From positions 156,779-220,778 of the forward strand of contig MU405271.1 in NCBI GenBank assembly GCA_022836615.1: DNA of 64,000 nt. Direction: 5' to 3'. A model generated the notes under the pieces. The model was not told the DNA's origin. It did no database searches and saw only the letters and a list, made by a program, of their open reading frames with translations. The DNA is from Annulohypoxylon bovei var. microspora (lineage: Eukaryota > Ascomycota > Sordariomycetes > Xylariales > Hypoxylaceae). The position numbers and the translations under genes are program-made. The stretch's first letter is position 1. Each line of letters opens with the position of its first letter. Positions 1-10,440 of this stretch are shown here, piece after piece.

Positions 1-2198
1 GACAAACTCCAGCAGGGCGCCGACGATAAGACACGAGGCAAGATGGGCGGGAAGGTAGTGGTGCAAAAAGAGTTGACGTCCCATGAGGTAGAACGGGAAG
101 TAGTGCGTGGCCCACGCTAGGAAGAAGAATCCGGTGGAGTTGTAAAGGCGGGAGCGAGTGCCTTAAGTGAGGTTAGCTGACTGAATATAGAATGGGAGAT
201 AGGAGTGACTCACGATGATCTAAAGCATCAACACCGCGGCGTAAGGAGACCTGATCGGCGCCAATGATTCCAGCGTAAACTGCGATCAAACTGCTAGCGA
301 TCCACCAGCCAATGGGGTTGCCCAAGAAGTAAATCTGCTCGCGAGTCTCACTCTGAGTCCAGAAACTAACACCCCGTAATAGGAATGGCCATTGGTAGGG
401 CTGACTGGCGTATGGGTGGCTACTAGTCAACTGGTTGTTGTGCCAGAACATAGAACGCTGTAACTCGAACCACTTCCTGAGGAAAGGCAGGCTCTTGACC
501 TGGCGTTCTTCTTTTCTCCGGCGGGGAGAATCGGCCGGAACAGATGGGACGTCCTCCACAATCCAGACATTGGAGCTAGGGGCAATCTGCTTGTTTCCAT
601 TGATCTCTTGCTGCTTATGGCCCCAGTCAGGAAGAGGCTTCGTGTGGGTCCACATCGCAACTTTGCTGGGGTTGTGAATGAACTTAAAGTGGCTGGAAAC
701 ACTCTTGAAGTCTTGGTTAGGCTTGCCATGCTCGATTCTAACCTCGAAAAGAGTTTCCGCCGCGCGACTCCCGTAAGCATCATCCAGAGAAACAGTGGTA
801 AATTCTTGGTTCGTAGGATAGTAAGGGGAAGCGACATCATGGGACAGCAGGACTGTATCGGTCACCAAGTGACGTAGTCTCACAAGTTCGTGGTTCTTGA
901 CGTGACGGCCCATCTGGTGGTCATCGGTAACGGGAAGAATCTGCCAGTAGTTGTTGGTATCGTTGTATGGATATCCTGTGACCTGTTGGCCTTGGCTGGA
1001 AACTCGGCCATCATCGTAACGGAGGGGGTACTTGGTGTCGTGACTGTGTAGGTATGCCTTGGTTTCCTTATGCCGAAGAGTGATAGTGTCGTAGTACTCA
1101 ATATTAAGAGAATTCGCAAGCATGACATTATCTGACAAAGTCTCCTGAAACTCGGGAGTCATGAAATCGTCGCCAGGGCCGGATCGCGTTAAAATGGCAA
1201 AATGGACCTGGAACCAGAACAAGTAGAATAGGAAGGGTATGATAATCAATCCAAGGGCACGAGCTCCGAAATGATATCCGAATTCTCGCAAGCTCAGTGC
1301 ACCGCCAGGTCGTTTAACATCGAGCAAATCCCACAAGTCAACGATGACTGCGGAACCGATAGTAACGAAGGCGAAGAGCCCGACATACTTTGTGGATATG
1401 TCGCACGAAAGAGCAAAGCCGGTCAAAATAAGCCACTTCCACCATTTGCGGCTGAAGGGGTCATGTCTTAGCTTGTAGAATTTGATGTAGCACAGCAGAC
1501 AGCACGCCATAGCAAGTACGAGCGTGGCATCCAGCAGAATCAAGCGAGTCTGGCCAATGTGGGCATTGTCCATCAGGACGAGGCCAGCGGCAACAATACA
1601 AGCGGGCAGACTGTATCCGGACTCCCACATAATGAGGTAAGTCACCGAGACGGTCAACGAGCCGAGTAATGCGGGCATAGCGCGAAAAGCCACGTAGGGG
1701 ACTTTATTCGCTATGTACGAATCGCCGATATTCTCGAAGTGAAAGTGCCCATCATATCCCACAAGCCATCCCATAAGGGCGAAGAGTAGTTTTCCGAACG
1801 GTGGGTGGACATCGAAGAAGTAGGTTCTCTCGAGGTAATAGGATGCGAACTAAACAGTAGGGAAATCGTCGTAAGCTAAGTTTTCTCTCCAAAGTCCTAG
1901 CAAAGTTCAGGGGGCATATTTGGAAGCGGTGTCTGCTTACTTTACCAAAGTGAACTTCGTCGAAAACGACCTCGTTCGGATGGCTGATACCCCAAAATCT
2001 CGAAATGAAAGCCAGGACGGTAATGACGACGAAAGAAATCTTGTAGTCTAGTTCTGAGCCTTGGCTAGAGATCTGCTTCTTGACGATCTTGTCGAGGCTA
2101 TCGACCTCCGAGTCCGTGCCAGCAGGGCTTCCATTCTTCTTTTTGGAAGAACCGGGCACGTTCCGCTGGCGCAGACTACCCTGCGGAGTAGTCGACAT
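1..2198 (-). CDS. PMT4: Protein O-mannosyltransferase, PMT4 class (partial, C-terminus outside the window)
   Basis: Transfers mannose from dolichyl-phosphate mannose to Ser/Thr of proteins in the ER membrane and lumen. Exons by splice sites: 2198-1941, 1849-214, and 161 to the window edge; the introns (1940-1850, 213-162) start GTAAGC and GTGAGT. The acidic lumenal loop motif VVFDEVHFGK (residues about 77-86) precedes several membrane segments. A MIR region follows, including HSHDTKYPLRYDDGRVSSQG and the QQQEINGNK stretch. The PMT4 class rather than PMT1 or PMT2 is indicated by GPGDDFMTPEFQETL and by overall similarity to yeast Pmt4. The last visible exon encodes LYNSTGFFF and the final membrane segments start there. 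ATG 2198 is the first Met; it precedes a polar cytosolic N-terminus of about 50 residues. PMT4 acts as a homodimer on membrane-anchored substrates (family knowledge). Confidence 0.95.
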
Positions 2199-2594
2199 GA
2201 TGTAAAGGAGCGCAGTTCAGAATAAATTGATGTGTTGAAAACTGGTGAGAACCGACAGTTAGCTGAGAAAGCCCTGGGGTTTTGATGCGGACGATTACGT
2301 CGCATTTGACGTGTCACAGCATAAGGACAGCCAGCACCCTTGCACGTTTCTAGAGATATGTACTTACAGAAACAAAGAAAAAGGAAGTAATTCAACCAAC
2401 CATATGGCCAATTCGTGGGCCAAATACTGCGATGGTTGGCGCCGAATGTTGTCGGGAAGACGAAAGTTGGTGATCAAGAAGAAATTATCAAAAAGATGGC
2501 CCTTGATTAAAATCTTATTAACCTAACGCAGGGGAAGCTTCAAAGTTGCGGCGCGAGTTGTCCGCGTTCCCACTCTGTGCTACGTAAGGAGGTA
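2199..2594. other. Intergenic: PMT4 upstream region
   Basis: Contains the PMT4 promoter and leader. No convincing coding frame or RNA gene; the short frames here are shadows. Confidence 0.5.
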
Positions 2595-2897
2595 CACTCG
2601 ACCCCCTGAAATAATGTTAGTACGAACCTTATTTTGATACAGATTTACACCAGGGTACCCAAGTAATGAGCAAGGCTTTAAAACGTATTCTTAAAACATT
2701 TAAATTTTTTAAATTTATTTCCAATGGAAAGAAAGGGTAATATGAGTATAACTTATTTTATAAAAAAAATTATATGTTTTAAGGATGAGATTCCGTGACT
2801 TTATTTAGGATTGAAACTTGGTGTGATACTCAGATCATGGGTGGTTGATAAAGTCACTTTTGCAATTCGTACTAACATTATTTCAGGGGGGCGAGTG
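2595..2897. mobile_element. MITE-like non-coding element with 32-bp terminal inverted repeats (element 1)
   Basis: The left end 2595-2626 and right end 2866-2897 are inverted copies of each other, 31 of 32 bases matching (one A/C difference at the seventh base). The outer end reads CACTCG and the inner end TTAGTACGAA. Both ends are flanked by the dinucleotide TA (2593-2594 and 2898-2899), as expected for a Tc1/mariner-type target-site duplication. The 240-bp interior is very AT-rich (notably 2695-2785) and holds no coding frame. I see no transposase, so it would be non-autonomous. Family assignment beyond TA-targeting is inference. Confidence 0.85.
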
Positions 2898-3588
2898 TAC
2901 GAGGTAGGTATTGTAGGTACATACTATGGTACTTTCTAGATGTACCTCTTCCAGGGGTTGTCAAGTTAATTCTGGCCACTTGGCATCACCTCAGCCTCAC
3001 GCCCCTTTTTATTAGAGCCATAGTAGAAGGATCCATCAAAGCCTGAATCTCGTTAGGTCCAAGTTGAAACAATACTCGGGAACGACGACCCACGAGGACG
3101 GCTAATACCGAAATCTTATCGTTAACAAAAGATCTTATCTGTTCCTGATGCAGCAAATTCAACGACACCGAAAGGCACAAACAAACGGGTATCCGTACAA
3201 TTGGGAACCTAGAATACTAGGTATATAGGTTATGTATTTATATTTATACCCACATGCATCGGATGCATCTGCTCTACCGGCAAACAAAATACTACCTACC
3301 TGTCTTAGCTACGGTGACCTCATATTAACCTTTGTACCTACATAATATGTTTATATAAGGCATCGCTAAAGATTTAACTTTGCCGTTTACATAGTAGCAT
3401 CTAAGTATTTTGGTAGTTTCTCACGTAGCACGGAGCTTGGCGATCTCCACCCAACAGCCGGAAGGCCGAAGTACGGAGACTGACGTGAACTCTAAGTGGC
3501 TACAAAAATCTCCACGCCCTCCCATTGACTATGTCCGATTACAAACTATTCACTACCGTTGACTCTTTTGTTACTTAATAACCCAGCT
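2898..3588. other. Intergenic: upstream of RidA gene
   Basis: AT-rich spacer with several copies of the TACC/GGTA tetranucleotide motif (around 2911, 3293) and CT-rich sequence just before the RidA start. No gene seen. Confidence 0.5.
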
Positions 3589-4208
3589 ATGCCAGTGGTT
3601 AGTCGAGCATTTCCGATCCGATCACTTCTCTCCACCACTATACGTCGTGGTTTAATTCCAATTTCACGAAAACCTTTCATTTCAATAACTTCAACTCCTA
3701 TCCGCACCATGTCTGACCTCACTCACGTTTTCTCTAAGGATGCCGCTCCTCGTAAGTAGAACTAACATTGGCATCAGAGCTAAATGGACCATTACTAATT
3801 ACCAATTGGATGTTTAGCTGCCGGCCCTTACGTACGGACTAATGAATCCTAATATTTTGTTTTGTTTAAGAGCTGACTGGTTATTAGTCTCAAGCCATCA
3901 AGACACCCTCCGCTATATACTGCTCTGGTCAGATCCCGTGTGACGCCGAAGGCAACCTTATAGAAGGAACCATCGGCGAGAAGACAGCATCTTGCATCTC
4001 GAACCTAAAGGCCGTTCTTACTGCCGCTGGTTCTTCTATCGAGAAAGTGGTCAAGGTCAACGTTTTCATAACCGACATGTCCCTGTTCGCAGACGTGAAC
4101 GTTGAGTACGCAAAGTGGTTCGTCCACAAACCTGCCCGTAGCTGCGTGGCTGTCAAGCAGCTACCTAAGGGTGTTGATATTGAAATAGAGTGCATTGCTC
4201 TCCCGTAA
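3589..4208 (+). CDS. RidA/YjgF/Mmf1-family enamine/imine deaminase
   Basis: Hydrolyses reactive 2-aminoacrylate-type enamines from PLP enzymes, in mitochondria and/or cytosol. Exons: 3589-3751, 3818-3831 (a 14-nt microexon) and 3888-4208; total 165 residues. The family core runs from AGPYSQAI to the C-terminal PKGVDIEIECIAL, with the substrate-carboxylate arginine in ARSCVAV. Two in-frame starts exist. ATG 3589 adds a 40-residue Arg-rich, acid-free leader (SRAFPIRSLLSTTIRRG) typical of a mitochondrial presequence. ATG 3709 gives a 125-residue protein, the usual length of a cytosolic RidA. Yeast uses two genes (MMF1 and HMF1) for the two locations; one gene with two starts may do both here (inference). 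Intron 1 starts GTAAGT and intron 2 GTACGG. Confidence 0.92.
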
Positions 4209-4538
4209 GGAGTGTCTGCAAGAAGGCATCTATATGCAAATACATTACATTCACCTACATAGTCTAGGTTAATCAATCACGATGCTAGGTATTCGAATGA
4301 TATTTTCACAATCACTGGATATGAAACCGTGGAAATGCAGTCTGTCGGAAATTATTGCTTGACACTACGTAAGCAAGATTTAAACTCACACATAAACCTT
4401 TAACATTACCTACCTAAGTATTACTTATCCATAGGTTATACCGTCGAAATACATCCTAATAGTCAGGGGCGGTCCTCTTCGTTTGCGTGAACTCTTCCGG
4501 AAAGTTCACCCAGATTATTAGTCTTAGCACTACACATG
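4209..4538. other. Intergenic: convergent 3' ends
   Basis: Short spacer between the converging RidA gene and the minus-strand hypothetical gene. It should hold both polyadenylation regions. One TACCTACCTA motif at 4407-4416; nothing else seen. Confidence 0.45.
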
Positions 4539-5369
4539 CTATCTCTTCTGAGGGGTTATATGTACCTGCCTAATAGGTACCCTAGTCACTGTTAGGATTT
4601 GTGCTTCTCCGATATCCCATTCATCTTCAGTGTTGACATCCAGCGCCGCCAGGGACGGGCTACGAAGGTCGTGCATTTGCTCTTCGTGTGTATCGGATTG
4701 CGATGAGTCTCTCCAGCCACCAGGTTCACTTATAACAGACAAAGGTCGACTATTGCTACGAGCTAATGACCTCGATGTTTCGGTATCGATCCAGTCAATA
4801 GGGGTCGCGGGGTTGCGTGGAATGTGTGAGCTGTTTCTAATGAGTGCCTTTTGCCCTTTCATCATTGTGCTAAAATCTTTGGGTTGTGGTGAAGGTAATC
4901 TTGGGACGTTAGCCTTGTTCCAGCTAGGGGGCTTACTGAAGTTGTACACGAGCTCGCCAGCAATACCATATTTCAGCGAAAATTCGGCCTGCATATAGAC
5001 ACGGTAAAACTGCTCGACAGATTGTATACTTGGCTCTCGGAGTATCTCTTGTACCTCCCGAGTGGCTTTCGTCTTGGGACCTTGATATACAAGTCTTTCA
5101 GCACGATCACGTTCACCGAGCAATTGGGATAGGTCAGATGTCCTGCCGGAGTGAAGGTACGCAATTGTCGCTTCATGACCTTGAGTTCGAGGTATGAAGT
5201 TCATCATTGCGGTGCGGACGGAATTACGTCGACTAGAAGAACCTCGGGTTTGTTTCTGCGTACTCGGTAAGCTCTCAAATGGTGGGATAATCTGATGCTT
5301 CCCGTCTTCGTTATTTTTATCCTTCTGCCCTTTCTTATTATGACTCATCCACTTTTTGATAGATTCCAT
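4539..5369 (-). CDS. Hypothetical protein, 276 aa, unrecognised
   Basis: Single open frame from ATG 5369. The first 25 residues are Lys-rich (ESIKKWMSHNKKGQKDKNN) and likely disordered. A central part (about residues 55-150) looks folded, with helical stretches such as VQEILREPSIQSVEQFYRVY and EFSLKYGIAGELVYNF. The C-terminal 100 residues are Ser/Pro-rich and acidic. There is no signal peptide, membrane segment or catalytic motif that I recognise. The last 25 codons after a GEAQIL stretch could instead be intronic or 3' UTR. It converges on RidA and diverges from the next gene. I cannot assign a function. Confidence 0.6.
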   Translation of the reverse strand: MESIKKWMSHNKKGQKDKNNEDGKHQIIPPFESLPSTQKQTRGSSSRRNSVRTAMMNFIPRTQGHEATIAYLHSGRTSDLSQLLGERDRAERLVYQGPKTKATREVQEILREPSIQSVEQFYRVYMQAEFSLKYGIAGELVYNFSKPPSWNKANVPRLPSPQPKDFSTMMKGQKALIRNSSHIPRNPATPIDWIDTETSRSLARSNSRPLSVISEPGGWRDSSQSDTHEEQMHDLRSPSLAALDVNTEDEWDIGEAQILTVTRVPIRQVHITPQKR

Positions 5370-6436
5370 GTTAGTTAGATGTTATACAATTAACACCAGG
5401 AACTTGCCTTCTAGGTTATAGCAAATAATAAAACCAGCTTAAATTTGTGGAAAACAAGTAACTTCAAATAAGATAACCCTGTTTTGGGTGTCAGGAGACA
5501 ATAGGTAGAGCAACAAAGGGAGGCTACCTTTCAATTGCCTGACATGGAAATTGTTCAAAAACCCGAACCTCCTTGATGATTAAGTGAACTCAAGGCTATT
5601 CTAACAAAGCAGATACTTTGTAGGCCCATGCACAGTTTTCTCCTATAGCTGTTAACCCCTCCGTCTACGAATTTTACGAAATGTACTAGGTACTTGGGAG
5701 CGTTATGGCCACAGGAAACCCCATATATAGTAAGGGAGTTACACGCATAGATGTTAGGTAAAAACCTTTGGTAGGTAATACAATGACAATTTTGTCATCC
5801 AAAGGGTAGGCCAACTATCCCAAGATATTGATTCATACGATCACGGAGTTAGGCCAGCTAAGCTCATATACTACTCGAGGTCGATTGCCGTCAGCGTATA
5901 CAGTTTGAACCACGTACTTGAGTGAAACCCGGGTGGGGTTTACGCATTCATTTACTACTGATGTGCTGATACATCATGCTTGTACTCTGGAAATCATCTG
6001 GTGTTCTAGTCACCATTCACTGGATCAATGAACAAGACTCAATAGTCTCTATGTTTTGGAGAATGCTATTGTTGGCCTTTATCAGATAATCTAACAAAGA
6101 AAAATCTTTATGAGTGTGTTTGGCTGTGTATTGGCGTCCTTGTCTCTATCCTTAAGGGCTTTAAGAAGAAAGGTCCTTGTTCAATTGAATATGACTAGTT
6201 ATTATTGACTCAAACAACACGTCGGGCGCCCTCATATCATGAGAAAGGCCCAGATTCATGTCGAAACCTCCATTCGTTTTCTCATTTAATTAAGACTGTT
6301 GAGCAGTTCTCATCATTCCCCGACAGGAAACAAGTACCATTCTACTACAGCTATCTGGCATAGCATTCGGTTCATTGTTTTATTTTAACAACATATTCTG
6401 AAACCCAATTACCACTTCACTGGCAAGATATTCGCG
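5370..6436. other. Intergenic: divergent promoter region
   Basis: About 1.07 kb between two divergent hypothetical genes. CT-rich sequence precedes the plus-strand start. No coding frame or RNA gene seen. Confidence 0.45.
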
Positions 6437-7201
6437 ATGCGCTTTTCGGGTAGAAGCAACGAAAGGCTGGAGTATCGACTACCGGTTACTGCAGTTGTAC
6501 GCGAGGCACAGGGCTCGGCTCGGGGCTACGGATGGCCAGCCCAACCGGGCCAGCACGCGACGGGAGACTATAATTATTCACAGAACTCTGGGGTAAACGG
6601 TTCGTACGCTCAGCCTGGGTTTTCTTATGCTCCTCCGGCGGGTGATCACCGTACTATCTGCGGTCAAGAGCGGGCTCGACAGCCAAGCCAGCATCCTAAC
6701 TACTCTCAACCCCATCCTCAGACCTACCAACACCACGCACAACAATACCCACAGCACTATAACCAACGGCAAGGCCAACACTACCAGCCCTATCGCCCAG
6801 AGCCACCGGAACAGGTCAGCATGCAGAGTGTCCCAGTTTTGAGGCCGAGGGTCGCTCCAGGTTATGCCCAAGAACGACACCAAAGTGTTCACGGAGAGGT
6901 AGTCTATGAACAGCCTAGACCGATGGGACCTGCACCCACAACCTATCCAAGTGGTTCGCAAAGAGAGATGGCGATACACCGACGTCCGATCGGTCTCAAG
7001 CCCCAGAGTAGACCGATGAACCCGGACGTGACGTCCGAGACGTCTCTGTTGAAGTCTCGGCCCGGTGGATTAGTCAGGAGAGACAGTAACGGTGTTAGCG
7101 AGTTCGGTAGTGATGATGATGATTACCGGGTTGACTTGAGGGATTATACTGTCTCGCCTGACATTGTAAGGGGTCGTTACAACGGTCGTCGTAGGCAATA
7201 A
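6437..7201 (+). CDS. Low-complexity Q/H/P/Y-rich hypothetical protein, 254 aa
   Basis: Single exon from ATG 6437 to TAA 7201. Residues 30-120 are dominated by Gln, His, Pro and Tyr (for example QQYPQHYNQRQGQHYQPYRP), a composition typical of disordered or condensate-forming fungal proteins. The C-terminal third is more ordered: GLKPQSRPMNPD, an acidic run FGSDDDDYRVDLRDY, and a basic end RGRYNGRRRQ that resembles an RG/RR RNA-binding or nuclear-import tail. No membrane segment or recognised domain. The conserved-looking tail argues for a real gene rather than a chance frame. Function unknown. Confidence 0.6.
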   Translation: MRFSGRSNERLEYRLPVTAVVREAQGSARGYGWPAQPGQHATGDYNYSQNSGVNGSYAQPGFSYAPPAGDHRTICGQERARQPSQHPNYSQPHPQTYQHHAQQYPQHYNQRQGQHYQPYRPEPPEQVSMQSVPVLRPRVAPGYAQERHQSVHGEVVYEQPRPMGPAPTTYPSGSQREMAIHRRPIGLKPQSRPMNPDVTSETSLLKSRPGGLVRRDSNGVSEFGSDDDDYRVDLRDYTVSPDIVRGRYNGRRRQ

Positions 7202-9829
7202 GCAGCACGGGCACGAGGGTCGTTTCGAGGGGTTTGTTTTTTAGCACTTTGTTTTATCAAACGTCAAAATTTCTCACAGTACATGCGAATCCGAGTTACG
7301 TTAGTCGAGGACAATCTCCTTATGCGGGAACATGGGTGAAAGATGGCTAGTTAAGGGATCTTTCTTCTTTTTCTGTGGACACATGGACACTTATGTTTGC
7401 TTGGGAACCAGGATCGGGCGGCGTTGAAGGAGAATCGAGAGTCATGATAGGTCGTTCATTGTATCTTAAGCTTTATTGACATAATTCAACGTGCGTTAGT
7501 GTGATAATGTTCTGCAAAGCATCTGCCTTCGCTTAAAACCACCGAAATGCTGACCATTTTGGTAGATGGTGCGCGTCTAGATTACGTATCTAGGTAGGTA
7601 TTTTAGTGATGAGATCTGTATCAGGATAGGAATCTCAGGCACCGATATTTCATTGACGCGCAGTTGCGACAATATTAGTATAGAACTGGCGTCTTGGAAG
7701 GCTAGGAAGGTCATGAAGCCGAGAAGGCTTCCAAATTCGCGACACGGCTATTGGCTGAAGCTATCGTCGTCGTCACGGACCAAATTAACCTTATTCGATC
7801 GATAGGGCTGACCAACACGGATATGTACAGTAAAGATAACTCTATCGATGCAGCAAGGTTACGCGTCAGCCAATCGCCGCCAAGGATTCATTCATGGATG
7901 TGGATCGATGCGGATTGATGTGGGTATTTGCAAACAGACCGAATCTTGGTTGCTCTAGTCATTGTCGAACCTGCATATTCAAGGAGTTACTCTTACTGCC
8001 CTTGGTGAATTGTTGCTGCACGAGATGTATAATATGCACAACTAGGTATGCACAATACACTAATATCTGCAACCTCAAGCCTACAGGCCTGTACCAACCT
8101 TACCAAGATAGATGACTCAACAGGAGTTGCTTCGGTGTCAACACTTCATTCGATCCCACTGATTCCCTCCATTCAGGGGGCAGGATAGGGCAGGAGGTGG
8201 CAGGAGTAGAGTTCTCGGCAAACGGCAAGTTGACCATTCACATCCGCCCTTACTAAAATATTGACTGTATTAGCCTTAATTGTGGAGACTTCCGATTGGA
8301 AGTAACGTTCGAAATGACTCGGTGTCATTGCTCAGGTGTTCATGTGCTCATCCGTTCAACCCCCCGGGGATTGATAAGAGATCAAATCAGTTATCGATCT
8401 ACAATAGCCTTGACTTGAACCTTGAACTCCATACTGCAGTATGAGCAAATACGTCGATGCGGATATGAGACGACTCTCCATTTTCGCATCTGCGAGAATA
8501 ATACGGGATATTCAAAAAGAGTAGGACATGTGCCCCTTATTACTGCAACTACTGGTATGTATGTTCCTGTAACAATTAATTGACGTCACTTGGCACTACT
8601 AAGGTAGGTAGGTAAAGAAAAAACTCGCCGCTCGGATGGATTTATAGGAGATATTTCCGAACCGGAGTGTATCATTTCTCCCAGATCCGAATGCGAAATC
8701 AGTACCTGCTCAAAGGTCATCGGACAATTGAGAATATTACGAACCATTAACACTTCGTACATTCTTTAGATTGTTGGTCAACTTTCATTGCTTGAACCAC
8801 TGACGAATAGACAATTGTCCATTCCGAGCACTCGACGTCTTTTGCTATGCTGCAGCAGCCCAGCACTACTGTCAAACTGTTACACAGCAAGGAACAAGGA
8901 ATAATTTCTGGGGGAATGGTGGCCAGAGAAGAACATGGAACCTCGACGTGCAGATACACCGTTAGTGCTGCACGTATTGGATACCCAGACTATTACCAAG
9001 CTAGGTATTATTAATAAATACATGCAAAGGTATTTACCTAGTAAATTTCAAGGCTTAGCGTATGTAAGTATGTATTCATGTAGGCATGTAAGAAGCACAG
9101 CTTGTCGATCATGCCAGCGTTGCTATCATTATGCATATATTTCATCGATAAGCAATTAAAGTTGCTTTTTTACCATCATTGCCGACGTATTCCGCGTAGA
9201 CACGAATGTAAACAATTAACCAAATATGGTCGATTGGAACGCATGAAAATGCAAGAATGCAAGAGGCATGTCTTTTTTTTCTTCTTCTTCCTTTTCACAG
9301 TCATAGCTGGATGTATGCAGTTTGCAGGCACAGTCAATAAATACCTACGTCCGTAGTGTTTTAAATGGTACGATGTATGGGACCTTTTGTAGGGAGGACT
9401 GGCGAGGAGCAAGTGCGAAGAAACGGGTCGCGTACCCACTATTGGTTTAGTGTGAGGCGCTGGGAAGGCGCAGCGAGAGCTGGTAGAGTTACATCTGCCC
9501 TAAAGGTATACTAGGACTTTAGCGAGTACTCCATGTTAGCACGGAAGTGACGGATAACGGAAAGTATGGTGGATTCTACTTTTAGACCCATCAATCTCGA
9601 CTTTAGAACTTGGACTAGTAACTTGACATGGGTATCCCCATAATGAACGGCTGCTGCCTAAATCTCCATCCTTTTGAACGACATCTGGACTTCTCATCAT
9701 CTCAACACCCCAAGGCCTCTCTTCTTGATTTTCCCTCGTCGTTTGCCCGCGTCCTTTACTCGACGAAGCCTCTCCCAAACCACGCCGGCTTATATTAGCA
9801 CTGATCACCCGTATAGGCTGCCACATTTT
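7202..9829. other. Intergenic: long gene-poor stretch
   Basis: About 2.6 kb with only short frames starting at alternative codons. It includes a G-rich run near 8176-8207 (repeated GGCAGG) and motif copies at 7591-7600 and 8603-8614. The 96-codon minus frame at 9536-9826 shows no family feature. No RNA gene recognised. Confidence 0.5.
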
Positions 9830-10440
9830 GTCCTATAATTCTGTTTTATCTGTTTTATCGTGTGTCCTATCTGTTACACCGGCTACGTAGTAGCTTGTGA
9901 AGACGCGCCATTCCTCGTTATTCTCTTTTGAACTTGACCGGATTGTTTGCCTACCCAGTATTTTCTCGTCTCTTTCCCATACATATCATTCGACTTTTTA
10001 GTCAGTCCCATTTCTCGCAAATCGCGCCTCCGCATTTACACGAGTTCTGTCAGCAATATACATACCATACCATACCATAACCTTTTTATACATCGGGTCA
10101 TCCAACCCACTGGATTTACCTCTTAAGTAAGGTCGACTCCTGTCTCATCCCTCGGAATCATCTGGCCCTACCACCTATATATTTTCCCTTACCATCTCGT
10201 TCAAGACTTATCGATTGACCAATGTCAAGTTGTCAATTGTAACGTCTTCCTTGACACCTCAGGCCAGATCATATTCGGTGTAGGACTTTTGTGACTCATA
10301 GGCCTACCTAGCCTTATGGTGCATAATTGTGCTAACCGTTACCCTGTCTTGACACAGTTTCCAGCAGAGATATCATCGAGCGTTCTCCCGCCTACCATAA
10401 ATCTGTACCCCACACCCCCGTGTTATACCGAGTCATCATC
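9830..10440 (+). promoter_or_regulatory. Pyrimidine-rich leader/core promoter of the C2H2 factor, with candidate 5'-UTR intron and overlapping uORF
   Basis: CT-rich sequence and a short CATAC tandem tract (10060-10082) precede the gene. An upstream ATG at 10316 opens a 52-codon frame that ends at TGA 10472-10474, overlapping the main start in another frame. A plausible leader intron (donor GTAAGG at 10127, branch-like GCTAACC near 10331, acceptor ACAG ending 10357) would remove that ATG. The choice between splicing and retention could control translation; this is inference. Confidence 0.4.

Noticed and set aside
9536..9826. 96-codon minus frame upstream of the C2H2 factor
   Set aside because: No recognisable domain, odd composition and position within a likely promoter region.
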